Notes under the pieces: model-generated | Seen by the model: only the letters and a program-made list of their open reading frames with translations | The model's database searches: none | What the model was told of the DNA's origin: nothing | Position numbers and translations under genes: made by a program | Part shown: positions 25,535 to 37,119 of the stretch, one piece after another | Position numbering within the stretch: the first letter of the stretch is position 1 | Layout of the letters: each line of letters opens with the position of its first letter | Assembly (NCBI RefSeq): GCF_029892285.1 | Contig: NZ_JARXVM010000006.1 | Coordinates: forward strand, 1 to 64,000 | Direction: 5' to 3' | DNA from: Rhizobium sp. SG_E_25_P2 | GTDB lineage: Bacteria; Pseudomonadota; Alphaproteobacteria; Rhizobiales; Rhizobiaceae | DNA length: 64,000 bases

Positions 25535-26542
25535 ATGTTCAAAGTCATACTCGCCGCCCTACTCGTCGGCGCAGCTTCGCCGGCTTTTGCCGTCGACGTC
25601 ACCGGCCCCGTCCGCGAACTGATGAAGGCCGCAACGATCAACTGGTCGGAGGAAGGCGGCGACGAGGACTATACCAGCGAAGACCGCATGAGCAGGCTCT
25701 ATGCGCCAAGCATGGCGAGCGTCATCGAGGAGGCTGTCGGCCACGCGTCGCGGCAGAACAAGGACACCGTGCTGGGCTACGACATGCTCACCGGCTCCAA
25801 TGACGGCTGCCCCTTGAAAGGTCTGAAAATCACGCAGAAGAAGCCGGAAGTGGATTTCATCCCGGTCTTTGTCGAATTCAAGCCTTTCACCTGCCTCAAG
25901 GGCAATCCCAAGCAGAATATGCTGATGCAGGTGCTGTTCATGATGGGCGAGTATGACGGCGTCTACAAAATCGACGAGATCTTCCGCACGGTAAAGGGCA
26001 ACGAAGTCATCTCCGTCAGCGACGAATTCAACGCGGTGACAACCGCCGCCGTCTTTACGCCGAAAAAGGCGTCAGCCGGTCCGAAGGAATTGCTCGAAGC
26101 GGCGGCCGGCTCCTCGGAGGATATTGCGGCGACGAAGAAGCCTGACGAGCAGGATTCCGACTATTTCAGCGAAAAGCGTCTTGCGCGCTTGTACACACAG
26201 AGTTTCGTCAATGCCTACCGCGCCGCCTGGACCAAACAGGAGGCCGGCGAGAATGGCGGCTACCTGCTCGGCGCCGACCCGATCGTGGGCGGTCAGGACA
26301 GTTGCCCGTTCAAGGACCTGACGGTCGAGACGATGGATCCGCATTTCATCTATGTGTATGTCGTTGCCCGGTTTCGCGCCTCCTATTGCTTCGGCAACCC
26401 CGGCGACGACAAGCGGGTGACCACGGTGAATTTCGTGACGATCCTGGAAGACGGGGTGTTCAAGATCGACGACATCGTGCATCTCGACGGCGACAAGGTG
26501 ATCTCGTCGGTAAAGGGCGACCTGACCGAACTGGCGAAGTAA
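25535..26542 (+). CDS. Secreted protein with two DUF3828-like domains
   Basis: A 335-residue protein with a signal peptide (MFKVILAALLVGAASPAFA). Two tandem copies of one domain follow: each has a PxELxxAA helix, a YxSExRxxRLYxxS motif, a G(S/Q)DxCPxKxL core containing a cysteine, a second cysteine about 45 residues on, and a VYKIDEI or VFKIDDI strand near the end. The layout matches two-domain DUF3828 proteins such as enterobacterial YqhG. GAAGGGGGA precedes the ATG at 25535. Two more genes with one such domain follow in the same direction. An NTF2-like fold is the family inference; function unknown. Confidence 0.75.
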   Translation: MFKVILAALLVGAASPAFAVDVTGPVRELMKAATINWSEEGGDEDYTSEDRMSRLYAPSMASVIEEAVGHASRQNKDTVLGYDMLTGSNDGCPLKGLKITQKKPEVDFIPVFVEFKPFTCLKGNPKQNMLMQVLFMMGEYDGVYKIDEIFRTVKGNEVISVSDEFNAVTTAAVFTPKKASAGPKELLEAAAGSSEDIAATKKPDEQDSDYFSEKRLARLYTQSFVNAYRAAWTKQEAGENGGYLLGADPIVGGQDSCPFKDLTVETMDPHFIYVYVVARFRASYCFGNPGDDKRVTTVNFVTILEDGVFKIDDIVHLDGDKVISSVKGDLTELAK

Positions 26543-26625
26543 ACATTTGGCGATGTGCGACGCGGCGCCGGCAGGGGCCGCCACTCGATCGACGTCCATC
26601 CCGCGCTGTAACTGGAGGCGACACC

Positions 26626-27195
26626 ATGCTGAAACTTTTGATCGCGGCGATGATGCTGGCCGCCCCGCTTTCCGCTCTGGCCGAGACAACCTCCGCGTCA
26701 TCGGACAAGGCCATCATCGGACCCCGAGAATTGATGTGGGCGGCGAGCAGCGCGGACGACGCGACGACGCCCGAGCAGAAGGCCGCTGCAGCTGACGATA
26801 ACTATTTCAGCAAGAGCCGTCTGAAGCGCCTCTACACCAAGAGCTTCACCCGCCTCTATCGCTCTGCGTCCCAAACTTATGCGGCGCGCGCATTTGAGGA
26901 GCCGATGTTTGATTGGGACGTGGTTCTCGGCGGGCAGGACGGCTGCGATCCCAAGGATGTTTCCTTCGAGACGAAGAAACAGGACGCGTCCCATATCCTC
27001 GTCGATGCCAGTTATCGGATGATGTGGTGTTTCGACGGCAGCGACGAGGCCGCCAGGGCGCAGGTGTCGCGCGTGCGCTTCGTCACAACTCTGGAAGACG
27101 GCGCTTACAAGATCGACGACATCCAGCATCTGGCCGGCGACAAGGTCGAGGCCAGCGTGAGAGAGGTGCTGGATTATTGGGAGACGCAGCAGTAG
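26626..27195 (+). CDS. Secreted single-domain DUF3828-like protein
   Basis: A 189-residue protein with a signal peptide (LKLLIAAMMLAAPLSALA). The mature domain repeats the neighbour's pattern: PRELMWAASS, YFSKSRLKRLYTKSFTRLY, VVLGGQDGCDPKDVSFET, MMWCFD and VTTLEDGAYKIDDIQHLAG. TGGAGGCGAC precedes the ATG. The two conserved cysteines could form one disulfide. It lies 83 bases after the two-domain paralogue, so co-expression is likely. Confidence 0.78.
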   Translation: MLKLLIAAMMLAAPLSALAETTSASSDKAIIGPRELMWAASSADDATTPEQKAAAADDNYFSKSRLKRLYTKSFTRLYRSASQTYAARAFEEPMFDWDVVLGGQDGCDPKDVSFETKKQDASHILVDASYRMMWCFDGSDEAARAQVSRVRFVTTLEDGAYKIDDIQHLAGDKVEASVREVLDYWETQQ

Positions 27196-27350
27196 GCCGA
27201 TACGCCCACCGATCCCAAATTGGCCGCAGTCTCCAGCCAGAATCACGATAGAAGCGTGAGGCATTCATTGCGGGTCACGACCCGGCATTGGAGCCCAATA
27301 TTCTGCAGCAGAGGCTCGTCTCTCGCCGCCAACCCTTCGGGATGATCGCC

Positions 27351-27980
27351 ATGTCTGTGAGAAAAGTCGCCTGCGCCCTGTTTCTGCTGTTTCCACTGGC
27401 GACATCCGCCCTTGCCCAGACCGCCGCTGATCCCGTCAAAAACTTGATGGATCTGGCCGAGGGACTGTGGAGCGACGATCCCAAGGTCCAAGGGCAGGAC
27501 TATTTCGACGCCTCGCGGCTCGACACGCTCTACAGCAAGCGTTTTGCCCACGCCTATCGCGCGGCGGCGAAGTTTCCGATCTATGACGACGCCAGCGGTC
27601 CTTTCGGCTATGACGTGATCACCAACGGCCAGGACGGCTGCCCGCTCAAGGATGTGGCGATCGCGCCCGGCACAGACGCCAATGGCGTGACCGACGTCAC
27701 GGTCACCTTCAAGCTGTGGACCTGCGTCGATGACGGCTCGGTCGACAAGAACAGCGTCAACGAAGTGCATTTCTCGATGATCACCGAGAACGGCAAGCCC
27801 GTGATCGACGACATCAGGCGCAAGGATGACGAGGGCAAGCTCGATTCGCTGATGACGGAAATGCTCGATATCGCCAAGAATGGACAGGATGTCGGCCCCG
27901 AAGCGCCGCAGCCGGACGAAAGCCAGACAACCCCACCCGCCAACGACAAGCCGAAAATCATTCTCAGCCAGCCCGAATAA
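27351..27980 (+). CDS. Secreted single-domain DUF3828-like protein with proline-rich tail
   Basis: A 209-residue protein with a signal peptide (SVRKVACALFLLFPLATSALA). One domain of the same type follows: VKNLMDLAEGL, YFDASRLDTLYSKRFAHAYR, VITNGQDGCPLKDVAIAP, LWTCVDDG and MITENGKPVIDDIRR. After it comes a disordered PEAPQPDESQTTPPANDK tail absent from the paralogues. The start at 27351 gives the best signal peptide; an ATG nine bases upstream is possible. It ends the DUF3828-like array, 74 bases before trmJ. Confidence 0.75.
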   Translation: MSVRKVACALFLLFPLATSALAQTAADPVKNLMDLAEGLWSDDPKVQGQDYFDASRLDTLYSKRFAHAYRAAAKFPIYDDASGPFGYDVITNGQDGCPLKDVAIAPGTDANGVTDVTVTFKLWTCVDDGSVDKNSVNEVHFSMITENGKPVIDDIRRKDDEGKLDSLMTEMLDIAKNGQDVGPEAPQPDESQTTPPANDKPKIILSQPE

Positions 27981-28054
27981 CGCGAAGGTTGGAAAGCGCA
28001 TGACTCGCTTGCGGAAACGCGCTATTCGCCTGAGAAATTTCCCAGGTTACAGGC

Positions 28055-28858
28055 ATGTCCGGCACAAATTCTGAACTCGAACTCCTCACGGGCGGCCCGG
28101 TGGTCGTGCTCGTCGAACCGCAACTCGGCGAAAACATCGGCATGGTCGCCCGCGCCATGGCCAATTTCGGCCTGTCCGAATTGCGGCTGGTCAATCCGCG
28201 CGACGGCTGGCCGAGTGAGAAGGCGCGCGCCGCCGCCTCCAAGGCCGATCACGTCATCGACGCCGTTCAGGTGTTCGACACGCTGGAAGAGGCGATCGCC
28301 GACCTCAACTTCGTCTACGCCACCACCGCCCGCATGCGCGACGGCTTCAAGCCGGTCCGCTCGCCCATCGTCGCCTCAAAGACGCTCAGGGCGAAATATG
28401 ACGCCGGCGAAAAGGTCGGCGTGCTCTATGGGCGAGAAAAATCCGGACTATCCAATGAGGAAGTCGCGCTGGCCGACGAAGTCGTCACCTTCCCAGTCAA
28501 TCCCGCCTTCGCCTCGCTCAACATCGCCCAGGCCGTGTTGCTGATGTCTTACGAGTGGATGAAGACGCGGATGGCAAGCGAGGACGAGACGCTGTTTACG
28601 GCGGTCGAGCAGACGCCCGCCACCAAGGAAGAATTGTTCGGCTTCCACGAACATATCGAGGAGGCGCTGGATTCGCGCGGATATTTCCGCCCCGCCGCCA
28701 AAAAGCCGAGAATGGTGGAGAATCTCCGCGCCGTGTGGTCCCGCCGCGCTTTGACATCGGAAGAGATCAAGGTGCTCAGGGGCGTGGTATCCTCTCTCGA
28801 CCGGTTCAGCCGCAAGAAACCGCGCGGCGCCGGCAAACCGGACGACAGCGATGACTGA
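28055..28858 (+). CDS. trmJ: tRNA methyltransferase, TrmJ/SpoU family
   Basis: A 267-residue SPOUT-class 2'-O-ribose methyltransferase. Motifs are [19 protein letters not shown] (motif 1, substrate Arg region), [18 protein letters not shown] (motif 2, SAM-binding knot) and [17 protein letters not shown] (motif 3). A C-terminal helical extension follows, as in TrmJ, which methylates position 32 of tRNA. ttcA in this window also acts at position 32, by thiolation. The gene overlaps murI by eight bases and is probably coupled to it. Confidence 0.85.
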   Translation: MSGTNSELELLTGGPVVVLVEPQLGENIGMVARAMANFGLSELRLVNPRDGWPSEKARAAASKADHVIDAVQVFDTLEEAIADLNFVYATTARMRDGFKPVRSPIVASKTLRAKYDAGEKVGVLYGREKSGLSNEEVALADEVVTFPVNPAFASLNIAQAVLLMSYEWMKTRMASEDETLFTAVEQTPATKEELFGFHEHIEEALDSRGYFRPAAKKPRMVENLRAVWSRRALTSEEIKVLRGVVSSLDRFSRKKPRGAGKPDDSDD

Positions 28859-29642
28859 ACTGGACAGGCCGATCCTTGTTTTCGACTCCGGCATCGGCGG
28901 TCTGACCGTGCTCAGGGAACTGCGGGTGCTGATGCCTGAGCGCAATTTCATCTATGTCGCCGATGACGCGGGCTTTCCCTATGGTGGCTGGGGTGAACCG
29001 GAGTTGAAGGCGCGGCTTCTCGATTTGTTCAAGAACATTATCGCTGAATACAAGCCCGAAATCTCCGTGATCGCCTGCAACACCGCCTTTACGCTAGCCG
29101 GCGCGGACCTGCGCGCCGCCTTCCCCGACCATACATTTGTCGGCACCGTGCCGGCCATCAAGCCTGCGGCCGAACGCACGCGTTCCGGTCTTGTCTCGGT
29201 GCTCGCCACGCCCGGCACGGTGAAGCGCGCCTATACACGCGATCTCATCCAGTCCTTCGCCAGCCAATGCGATGTGCGCCTGGTCGGCTCCGAGCATCTC
29301 GCCCGGATGGCCGAGGCTTATATTCGCGGCGAGACGCTCGATCCCGAGGCGGTCACAGCCGAGATCAGCCACTGCTTCCAGGAGAAGGAGGGCCGCAAGA
29401 CGGATATCGTGGTGCTCGCCTGCACCCATTACCCCTTCATGGCCAATCTCTTCCGCAAGCTGGCGCCCTGGCCGGTGGATTGGCTCGATCCAGCAGAGGC
29501 GATCGCGCGGCAGGCGCGGCGGCTGGTTCCGGTGTTGCATCACCTGCATCCTGACACCCATCATGATCGCGCCGTGTTCACCTCCGGAAAACTAGATTTT
29601 TCCACCCGTCGCCTGCTGCAAGGCTTCGGTCTCGCTGTTTGA
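28851..29642 (+). CDS. murI: Glutamate racemase
   Basis: A 263-residue racemase. The paired catalytic cysteines are in [11 protein letters not shown] (about residue 67) and VLACTHYPF (about residue 190); the N-terminal substrate motif is [15 protein letters not shown]. It supplies D-glutamate for peptidoglycan. The ATG overlaps the end of trmJ. The gene is followed by 357 bases without a confident gene. Confidence 0.95.
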   Translation: MTELDRPILVFDSGIGGLTVLRELRVLMPERNFIYVADDAGFPYGGWGEPELKARLLDLFKNIIAEYKPEISVIACNTAFTLAGADLRAAFPDHTFVGTVPAIKPAAERTRSGLVSVLATPGTVKRAYTRDLIQSFASQCDVRLVGSEHLARMAEAYIRGETLDPEAVTAEISHCFQEKEGRKTDIVVLACTHYPFMANLFRKLAPWPVDWLDPAEAIARQARRLVPVLHHLHPDTHHDRAVFTSGKLDFSTRRLLQGFGLAV

Positions 29643-29764
29643 CGGCCTGTGGCGCCCAGGCAACATCGGCGCCTCTTTTGCGCAATTGCCGATTGCGCCC
29701 GCTTGCCAGATTCAAAAAGCCGTGAGACAGTCTCGGCAGGTCAACACCAGCGCAGGAGGGCGTG

Positions 29765-29857
29765 ATGAATAGATTTTCTGTCGTGCATTACGCATTCGCT
29801 GGTTTCGTGCGCTCAGGCATGATGAATAAACGACCGTCGTTTTTCTGCGCCCTTTGA
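29765..29857 (+). CDS. Candidate 30-residue peptide in the gap after murI
   Basis: AGGAGG lies five bases before an ATG that opens a 30-residue frame starting MNRFSVVHYAFAGFVRSGMM and ending CAL. The ribosome-binding site is strong, but composition and length give no further support and no family is known. It could be a small peptide or a leader for the DUF1127-like gene at 30000. The rest of 29643-29999 shows no gene; a CGGCG/CGCCG hairpin lies near 29896-29913. Confidence 0.3.
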   Translation: MNRFSVVHYAFAGFVRSGMMNKRPSFFCAL

Positions 29858-29999
29858 GGCCGGATTCCAGCATTTCCCTAACTTAAATCCATTTCGGCGC
29901 TTCGCAACGCCGCATCTCGGCTTTGTCCGCCGATATGCGCCGTCCGCTGTCCGCGCCCCATTGCGAGGACCCCCGCGCGGAGCGGCGGGCTGATGAACC

Positions 30000-30248
30000 A
30001 TGATTGCAAGACAACCCCTGGACGAAAGCAACATCGATCGGATTGCCGCAGCGCTGATCGAAAAGCACCATCCCCTGCGCATCATTCTGGCCGTGTGGCT
30101 GGCGGCGCGCGAGCGGCGCAGACGCAAAAACGCCGTCGATATCGCGCTCATGAACCTGAGCGACAGGATGCGGCGCGACATGGGCCTGCCGGAAGAGGCT
30201 TCCGATCCCCGCGGCGCGCCGATCGACATCTTCAAGATCAAGATATGA
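30000..30248 (+). CDS. DUF1127-like small basic protein
   Basis: An 82-residue protein. The middle is a helix with an arginine cluster (AARERRRRKNAVDIAL) followed by MNLSDRMRRDMGLPEE, which matches the DUF1127 signature LSDRxLRDIG with small changes. The N-terminal 30 residues contain a hydrophobic stretch (LRIILAVWLAA). The ribosome-binding site is weak. A second DUF1127 protein is encoded at 421-621. Role unknown; the family includes RNA-binding regulators in other alphaproteobacteria. Confidence 0.6.
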   Translation: MIARQPLDESNIDRIAAALIEKHHPLRIILAVWLAARERRRRKNAVDIALMNLSDRMRRDMGLPEEASDPRGAPIDIFKIKI

Positions 30249-30377
30249 ACCACAGATTCGGCGCGTTCCGCTCTGGCGGCGCGCGCCGAATACACGACGC
30301 AGACGAAACCTTAACAACGTTCATGCTTTATTAGGCCCGCGCCGACGCTGATGGCCGTGCGGATTTAGAGGAAGAGA

Positions 30378-31142
30378 ATGAACGACAAGACACAGTGCTC
30401 GGCCTGCGCCAGCGGTGCGAATTTTCCAATCGCCATCACCATGGCCTTCCAGCCGATCGTGGATACCGGCGCCGGTCGTGTTTTCGCGCATGAAGCGCTG
30501 GTGCGCGGCGAAAGCGGCGAAAGCGCCGGCGTTGTCCTGTCCAGCTTGAACGACGACAATCGCTACGCCTTCGACCAGCTCTGCCGCGTCAAGGCGATTG
30601 ATCTCGCCGCAGGTCTTGGCCTTGCGAATACCGGCGCGCTGCTGTCGATCAACTTTCTGCCCAACGCCGTCTACGAACCCTCGGCCTGCATCCGGCAAAC
30701 GCTGGCGGCGGCGAAGCGGGCGACCTTCCCGATCGAAAACATCATTTTCGAGTTCACCGAAGCGGAGCGCCTCGACACCGGCCATCTGCTCAACATTCTC
30801 AACGCCTATCGCGCCATGGGCTTCAAGACGGCGATCGACGATTTCGGCGCAGGCTTTGCCGGCCTGGGGCTTCTTGCCGAGTTTCAGCCCGATATCGTCA
30901 AACTCGACATGGATCTGATCCGCGGAATCGACAAGGACGGCCAGCGGCGCAAGATCGTCTCCCACACGCTCGCCATGCTGCGCGATCTCGGCGTGACGCC
31001 GGTCTGCGAAGGCGTCGAGACTGTAGAAGAGTATCGGGTGCTGGCTGATCTTGGCGTGACGCTGATGCAGGGCTATTTCTTCTCCAAGCCGTCGCTCGCG
31101 GCGCTTTCCACCCCGGATGTGCCGCGCTTGCGGATGAATTGA
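30378..31142 (+). CDS. EAL-domain c-di-GMP phosphodiesterase
   Basis: A 254-residue, single-domain EAL protein. Catalytic landmarks are HEALVRG (Glu39), LSINFLP, FEFTEAER, DDFGAGFAGL (loop 6), VKLDMDLI (Lys), EGVETVEE and QGYFFSKP, so hydrolysis of c-di-GMP looks intact. An N-terminal CSAC (Cys7, Cys10) precedes the domain and could bind metal or be redox-active. GAGGAAGAG lies before the ATG. No transmembrane segment, so it is cytosolic. A SulP transporter and then a GGDEF protein follow. Confidence 0.9.
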   Translation: MNDKTQCSACASGANFPIAITMAFQPIVDTGAGRVFAHEALVRGESGESAGVVLSSLNDDNRYAFDQLCRVKAIDLAAGLGLANTGALLSINFLPNAVYEPSACIRQTLAAAKRATFPIENIIFEFTEAERLDTGHLLNILNAYRAMGFKTAIDDFGAGFAGLGLLAEFQPDIVKLDMDLIRGIDKDGQRRKIVSHTLAMLRDLGVTPVCEGVETVEEYRVLADLGVTLMQGYFFSKPSLAALSTPDVPRLRMN

Positions 31143-31241
31143 CGCGTCTCCCGCGCCCAAACTTGATCTTCGTCATTGCCGCAGCCCATTCAGCAGGCGC
31201 ACAGTCTCAACCGTTCGGAATGGCGCGGGGAGACGGTGGAC

Positions 31242-32903
31242 ATGCGGACGGATGGTGAAGTTTTCGCCCCCAAACTATGGAGCATGTTTCAGGAGGGCTA
31301 TGGCGTCGACCGGTTGCGCGCCGACCTGATCGCGGGCCTTACGGTGGCGATCGTGGCCCTGCCGCTCTCCATGGCCATCGCCATCGCTTCGGGCGTCACG
31401 CCCGCCATGGGGCTCTATACAGCGGTGGCCGGCGGCTTTCTCGTCTCGGCTCTCTCCGGCAGTCGCCACCAGATCGGCGGTCCCGCCGGCGCCTTCATCG
31501 TGCTGGTCGCAGCCACTGCCGCGCGCCATGGCGTCGATGGCTTGATCCTCGCCACCGCCCTTTCCGGCCTGATGCTGATCGCGGCCGGCTGGCTGCGGCT
31601 TGGCGGCTTCGTCAAATACATCCCCTACCCCGTCACAATCGGCTTTACCGCCGGCATCGCGGTGATCATTTTCGCGAGCCAGGTGAAGGATCTTCTCGGC
31701 CTGACGCTGGCTGGGCCCGAACCCGGCGACATCCTCGGCAAGTTCGCAGCGTTTGGCGCCGCCAGCGACGCGGTGAATGGCGCCGCCATGGCGATCTCGC
31801 TCGGCGTCATCGCTGCGATCGCGCTCTTGAAACGTCTGGCGCCCCGCGCGCCCAATCTGCTGATTGCCGTGGCCGCCGCTACGCTGATCGGCTACGCGTT
31901 CGATCTTCCCATCGCCACTATCGGTTCGCGCTTCGGGGGCATTCCCCGCAACCTGCCTGCGCCTGCCCTGCCCAATCTGGCGCTCGACAAAATCCTCGCC
32001 GTATTGCCGGACGCCGCCTCCTTCGCCCTGCTGGGCGCCATCGAATCGCTTTTGTCGGCCGTCGTGGCGGATGGCATGACCGGACGCAGACACAGATCGA
32101 ACATAGAATTGGTGGGTCAGGGCGTCGCCAATATCGGTTCGGCACTTTTTGGCGGCTTCTGCGTCACCGGCACGATCGCGCGCACCGCCACCAATGTGCG
32201 GGCCGGCGCGACAAGTCCGATCGCCGGCATGGCGCATGCGCTGTTTCTGCTTGGTTTCATGGCGATGCTCGCGCCGCTCGCCGCCTATATTCCGCTGGCG
32301 GCGCTGGCCGGAGTGCTGGCCTCCGTCGCCTGGAACATGATCGAGAAGCCTGCGGTCGTCGCGCTTCTCCGCTCTTCGCTCGGCGACGCGCTGGTGTTGA
32401 CGGTCACGTTTCTGCTCGTGGTGTTCCGGGATCTGACAGAAGGAATTCTCGCCGGCTTCCTGATCGGCTCCGTGCTGTTCATTGACCGCATGAGCAAGCA
32501 GGCGCGCGTGGCGATCGCCGAACAGGGACCCAAAACGCCAGAGGATGAGGATGCGCCGCTGCCGTCAGACAATCCCGATATCATCGCCTACAGGCTGGAA
32601 GGCGTGTTCTTCTTCGGCGCGGCCGCCTCGATGGGCGCCGTGCTTGACCGTATATCCGACGGGGCGAAAATATTCATCCTCGATGTCGCCGCTGCCGCCT
32701 ATATCGATTCAACCGCCGCCAATGTCATCGAAGGCATGGCGCGCAAGGCCAACAGACGCGGCGTAAGGGTGATCATCGCCGGGGCGCGCGCAGATGTGGA
32801 AGCCATTCTCCGCGCCCATCACGCGGCGCCGCCGCTGATCGCGTTTGCCCCCTCCGTCGAAGCCGCCTTTACGCTTGCCAACGCCAACCAAGGTCAGGCG
32901 TAA
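31242..32903 (+). CDS. SulP-family anion transporter with STAS domain
   Basis: A 553-residue protein. About twelve to fourteen helices carry SulP landmarks: GLTVAIVALPLSMAIAIASG, GPAGAFIVLVAATAA and ESLLSAVVADGMTGRRHRS. A cytoplasmic STAS domain follows from about residue 455 (VFFFGAAASMGAVLD, IFILDVAAAAYIDSTAANVI). Such proteins import sulfate, bicarbonate or dicarboxylates. The ATG at 31242 has GGGGAG upstream; a longer start at 31176 is less supported. The adjacent GGDEF gene is convergent, seven bases away. Confidence 0.9.
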   Translation: MRTDGEVFAPKLWSMFQEGYGVDRLRADLIAGLTVAIVALPLSMAIAIASGVTPAMGLYTAVAGGFLVSALSGSRHQIGGPAGAFIVLVAATAARHGVDGLILATALSGLMLIAAGWLRLGGFVKYIPYPVTIGFTAGIAVIIFASQVKDLLGLTLAGPEPGDILGKFAAFGAASDAVNGAAMAISLGVIAAIALLKRLAPRAPNLLIAVAAATLIGYAFDLPIATIGSRFGGIPRNLPAPALPNLALDKILAVLPDAASFALLGAIESLLSAVVADGMTGRRHRSNIELVGQGVANIGSALFGGFCVTGTIARTATNVRAGATSPIAGMAHALFLLGFMAMLAPLAAYIPLAALAGVLASVAWNMIEKPAVVALLRSSLGDALVLTVTFLLVVFRDLTEGILAGFLIGSVLFIDRMSKQARVAIAEQGPKTPEDEDAPLPSDNPDIIAYRLEGVFFFGAAASMGAVLDRISDGAKIFILDVAAAAYIDSTAANVIEGMARKANRRGVRVIIAGARADVEAILRAHHAAPPLIAFAPSVEAAFTLANANQGQA

Positions 32904-32910
32904 TGGGGCG

Positions 32911-34176
32911 TCACGCTCTGTCGCGCGCCATCTTCGCGCGCACGGACACGCGACTGACGCGCTTCTTGCGCAAACTCACACGCGTCTGGCTGCCATCATC
33001 CTCCAGCACGGCGCGAAGCTGCATCGCCGGCGTGAAGGCGGATACCGCATTGCGTCCCTGCTCCTTGCTGACATACAGCGCGTGATCGGCGCCCGCCAGG
33101 AGATGGTCGAACAGATAGCCGACCTCTTCGGTGGCCGCCAACCCGATGCTGGTGGTGACTTTCAAGCCATTGCCGTTGAATTGGGTGGTCATGGCCTCCA
33201 CGGAAGCCCGCAACCGCTCAAGATAGTCCTTAGCGCGCTGCTGATCCATATCCGGCATCAGCAAGGCGAATTCTTCGCCGCCCATGCGCCCCAACAACAT
33301 GCCGGGCTCCAGCCGCTTTTCGACATGCGCGCCAAAAGCCCGCAACACGGCGTCCCCCGCCAGATGACCGAACGTGTCGTTGACCCTTTTGAAATAGTCC
33401 AGGTCTAGCACCGCCAGACAGGCGGCTTTGGGTTTGGCGGCCAGCACGGCGTTCGCATTTTCGACGAAATGCCGGCGGGTGGCGGCGCCGGTCAATCCGT
33501 CGATTTCAGCAGCGAGCCGATAGCGGCGCTCCGAACGTTCGCGCACCAGCAACACGAAGATGAAAGTGCTGAAAGCCCCTTGCACGAAGGCTTCCAGCAT
33601 CATCAGCGACAACCAGCCGCCAGCGACCGGATTCATGGCCCCTTCGATCGGCAACAGATAGCAAAGAACAACCCGCACCATGAAGGTGATACAGTGGACG
33701 AAATAGACGCCGAAAGTGAACAGCGCCGACGGCAGTCGCTCTTCCTTGTGGATCGCATAGGCAAGTTGCGCGCAAAACCCGGAATAGACCGCGCCGATTG
33801 CGGAAATGACCATGGTGCGGGAATTGAAGTCGTTTCGGAATTCATCGGAGGCGCAGCAGACGACCACCCAAATCAACGCGCCCACCGGCACGAAGGCCGG
33901 ACGCACTGGATGGCCGTGGAATTGAGCAAAGCCGGCCCAGACAAAGCCATAACCAAGAATAATGGCGGCATTTCCGAGAACGATGGAGAACCAGAACGTG
34001 CTTTCCCAGGCGCGAAACATCAACAGGAAGCAGCCGACGCAGACGCACCACATCGCCGCGCACCACCAGACGAGCGCTTTTTCGCGCCGTTCATAAAACA
34101 GCGCGTAAGTCAGGATAATCGACACCGACAAAGTCATCAGGCCGGTGCAGAGCATCATTGTTGGCAGGTTCAACAA
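32911..34176 (-). CDS. Membrane-bound GGDEF diguanylate cyclase
   Basis: A 421-residue protein. Six hydrophobic spans fill residues about 5-205. The GGDEF domain follows, with LDYFKRVNDTFGHLAGD, GRMGGEEFALL (active site GGEEF near residue 295) and TSIGLAA. The RxxD inhibitory site that normally lies five residues before GGEEF reads EPGM, so product feedback there looks absent. The start used is a TTG with AGAGG upstream; the ATG at 34158 is the alternative. It probably makes c-di-GMP in response to a membrane signal, opposing the EAL protein nearby. Confidence 0.9.
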   Translation of the reverse strand: MLNLPTMMLCTGLMTLSVSIILTYALFYERREKALVWWCAAMWCVCVGCFLLMFRAWESTFWFSIVLGNAAIILGYGFVWAGFAQFHGHPVRPAFVPVGALIWVVVCCASDEFRNDFNSRTMVISAIGAVYSGFCAQLAYAIHKEERLPSALFTFGVYFVHCITFMVRVVLCYLLPIEGAMNPVAGGWLSLMMLEAFVQGAFSTFIFVLLVRERSERRYRLAAEIDGLTGAATRRHFVENANAVLAAKPKAACLAVLDLDYFKRVNDTFGHLAGDAVLRAFGAHVEKRLEPGMLLGRMGGEEFALLMPDMDQQRAKDYLERLRASVEAMTTQFNGNGLKVTTSIGLAATEEVGYLFDHLLAGADHALYVSKEQGRNAVSAFTPAMQLRAVLEDDGSQTRVSLRKKRVSRVSVRAKMARDRA

Positions 34177-34265
34177 AGGCGGAGCCTCTTTGGTTGATCT
34201 CTGCCGCTAGCTAGATCCAAAAGCCTTAAAAAACGGGGAATTTTCCGCATCGCCGCAAAAGCAAT

Positions 34266-34290
34266 GGGGCCGACGCATTGCACCGGCCCC
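34266..34290 (-). terminator. Rho-independent terminator of alaS
   Basis: GGGGCCG pairs with CGGCCCC across an 11-base loop; on the minus strand ATTGCTTTT follows. It lies 27 bases past the alaS stop. Confidence 0.65.
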
Positions 34291-34316
34291 TTATTCGCCA
34301 AGAATGGTTAATCAAT

Positions 34317-36971
<2,655 letters not shown>

Positions 36972-37064
36972 TTTATGCCCTTTGCGCTTGTATGCCCGGT
37001 CTTGCCGGCCGATTTTTGGTCACCGGCTTTTATCGCCCGACCTAGCTCATGTCCAGAAAAACAA

Positions 37065-37096
37065 GACCGGCGCCGGGAGATGTCCCGACGCCGGTC
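37065..37096 (-). terminator. Rho-independent terminator of recA
   Basis: A 14-bp stem (37065-37078 with 37083-37096, one mismatch) and GATG loop, followed on the minus strand by TTGTTTTTC. It separates recA from alaS. Confidence 0.85.
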
Positions 37097-37119
37097 GACG
37101 AATTGAAAAACTTGGACGA

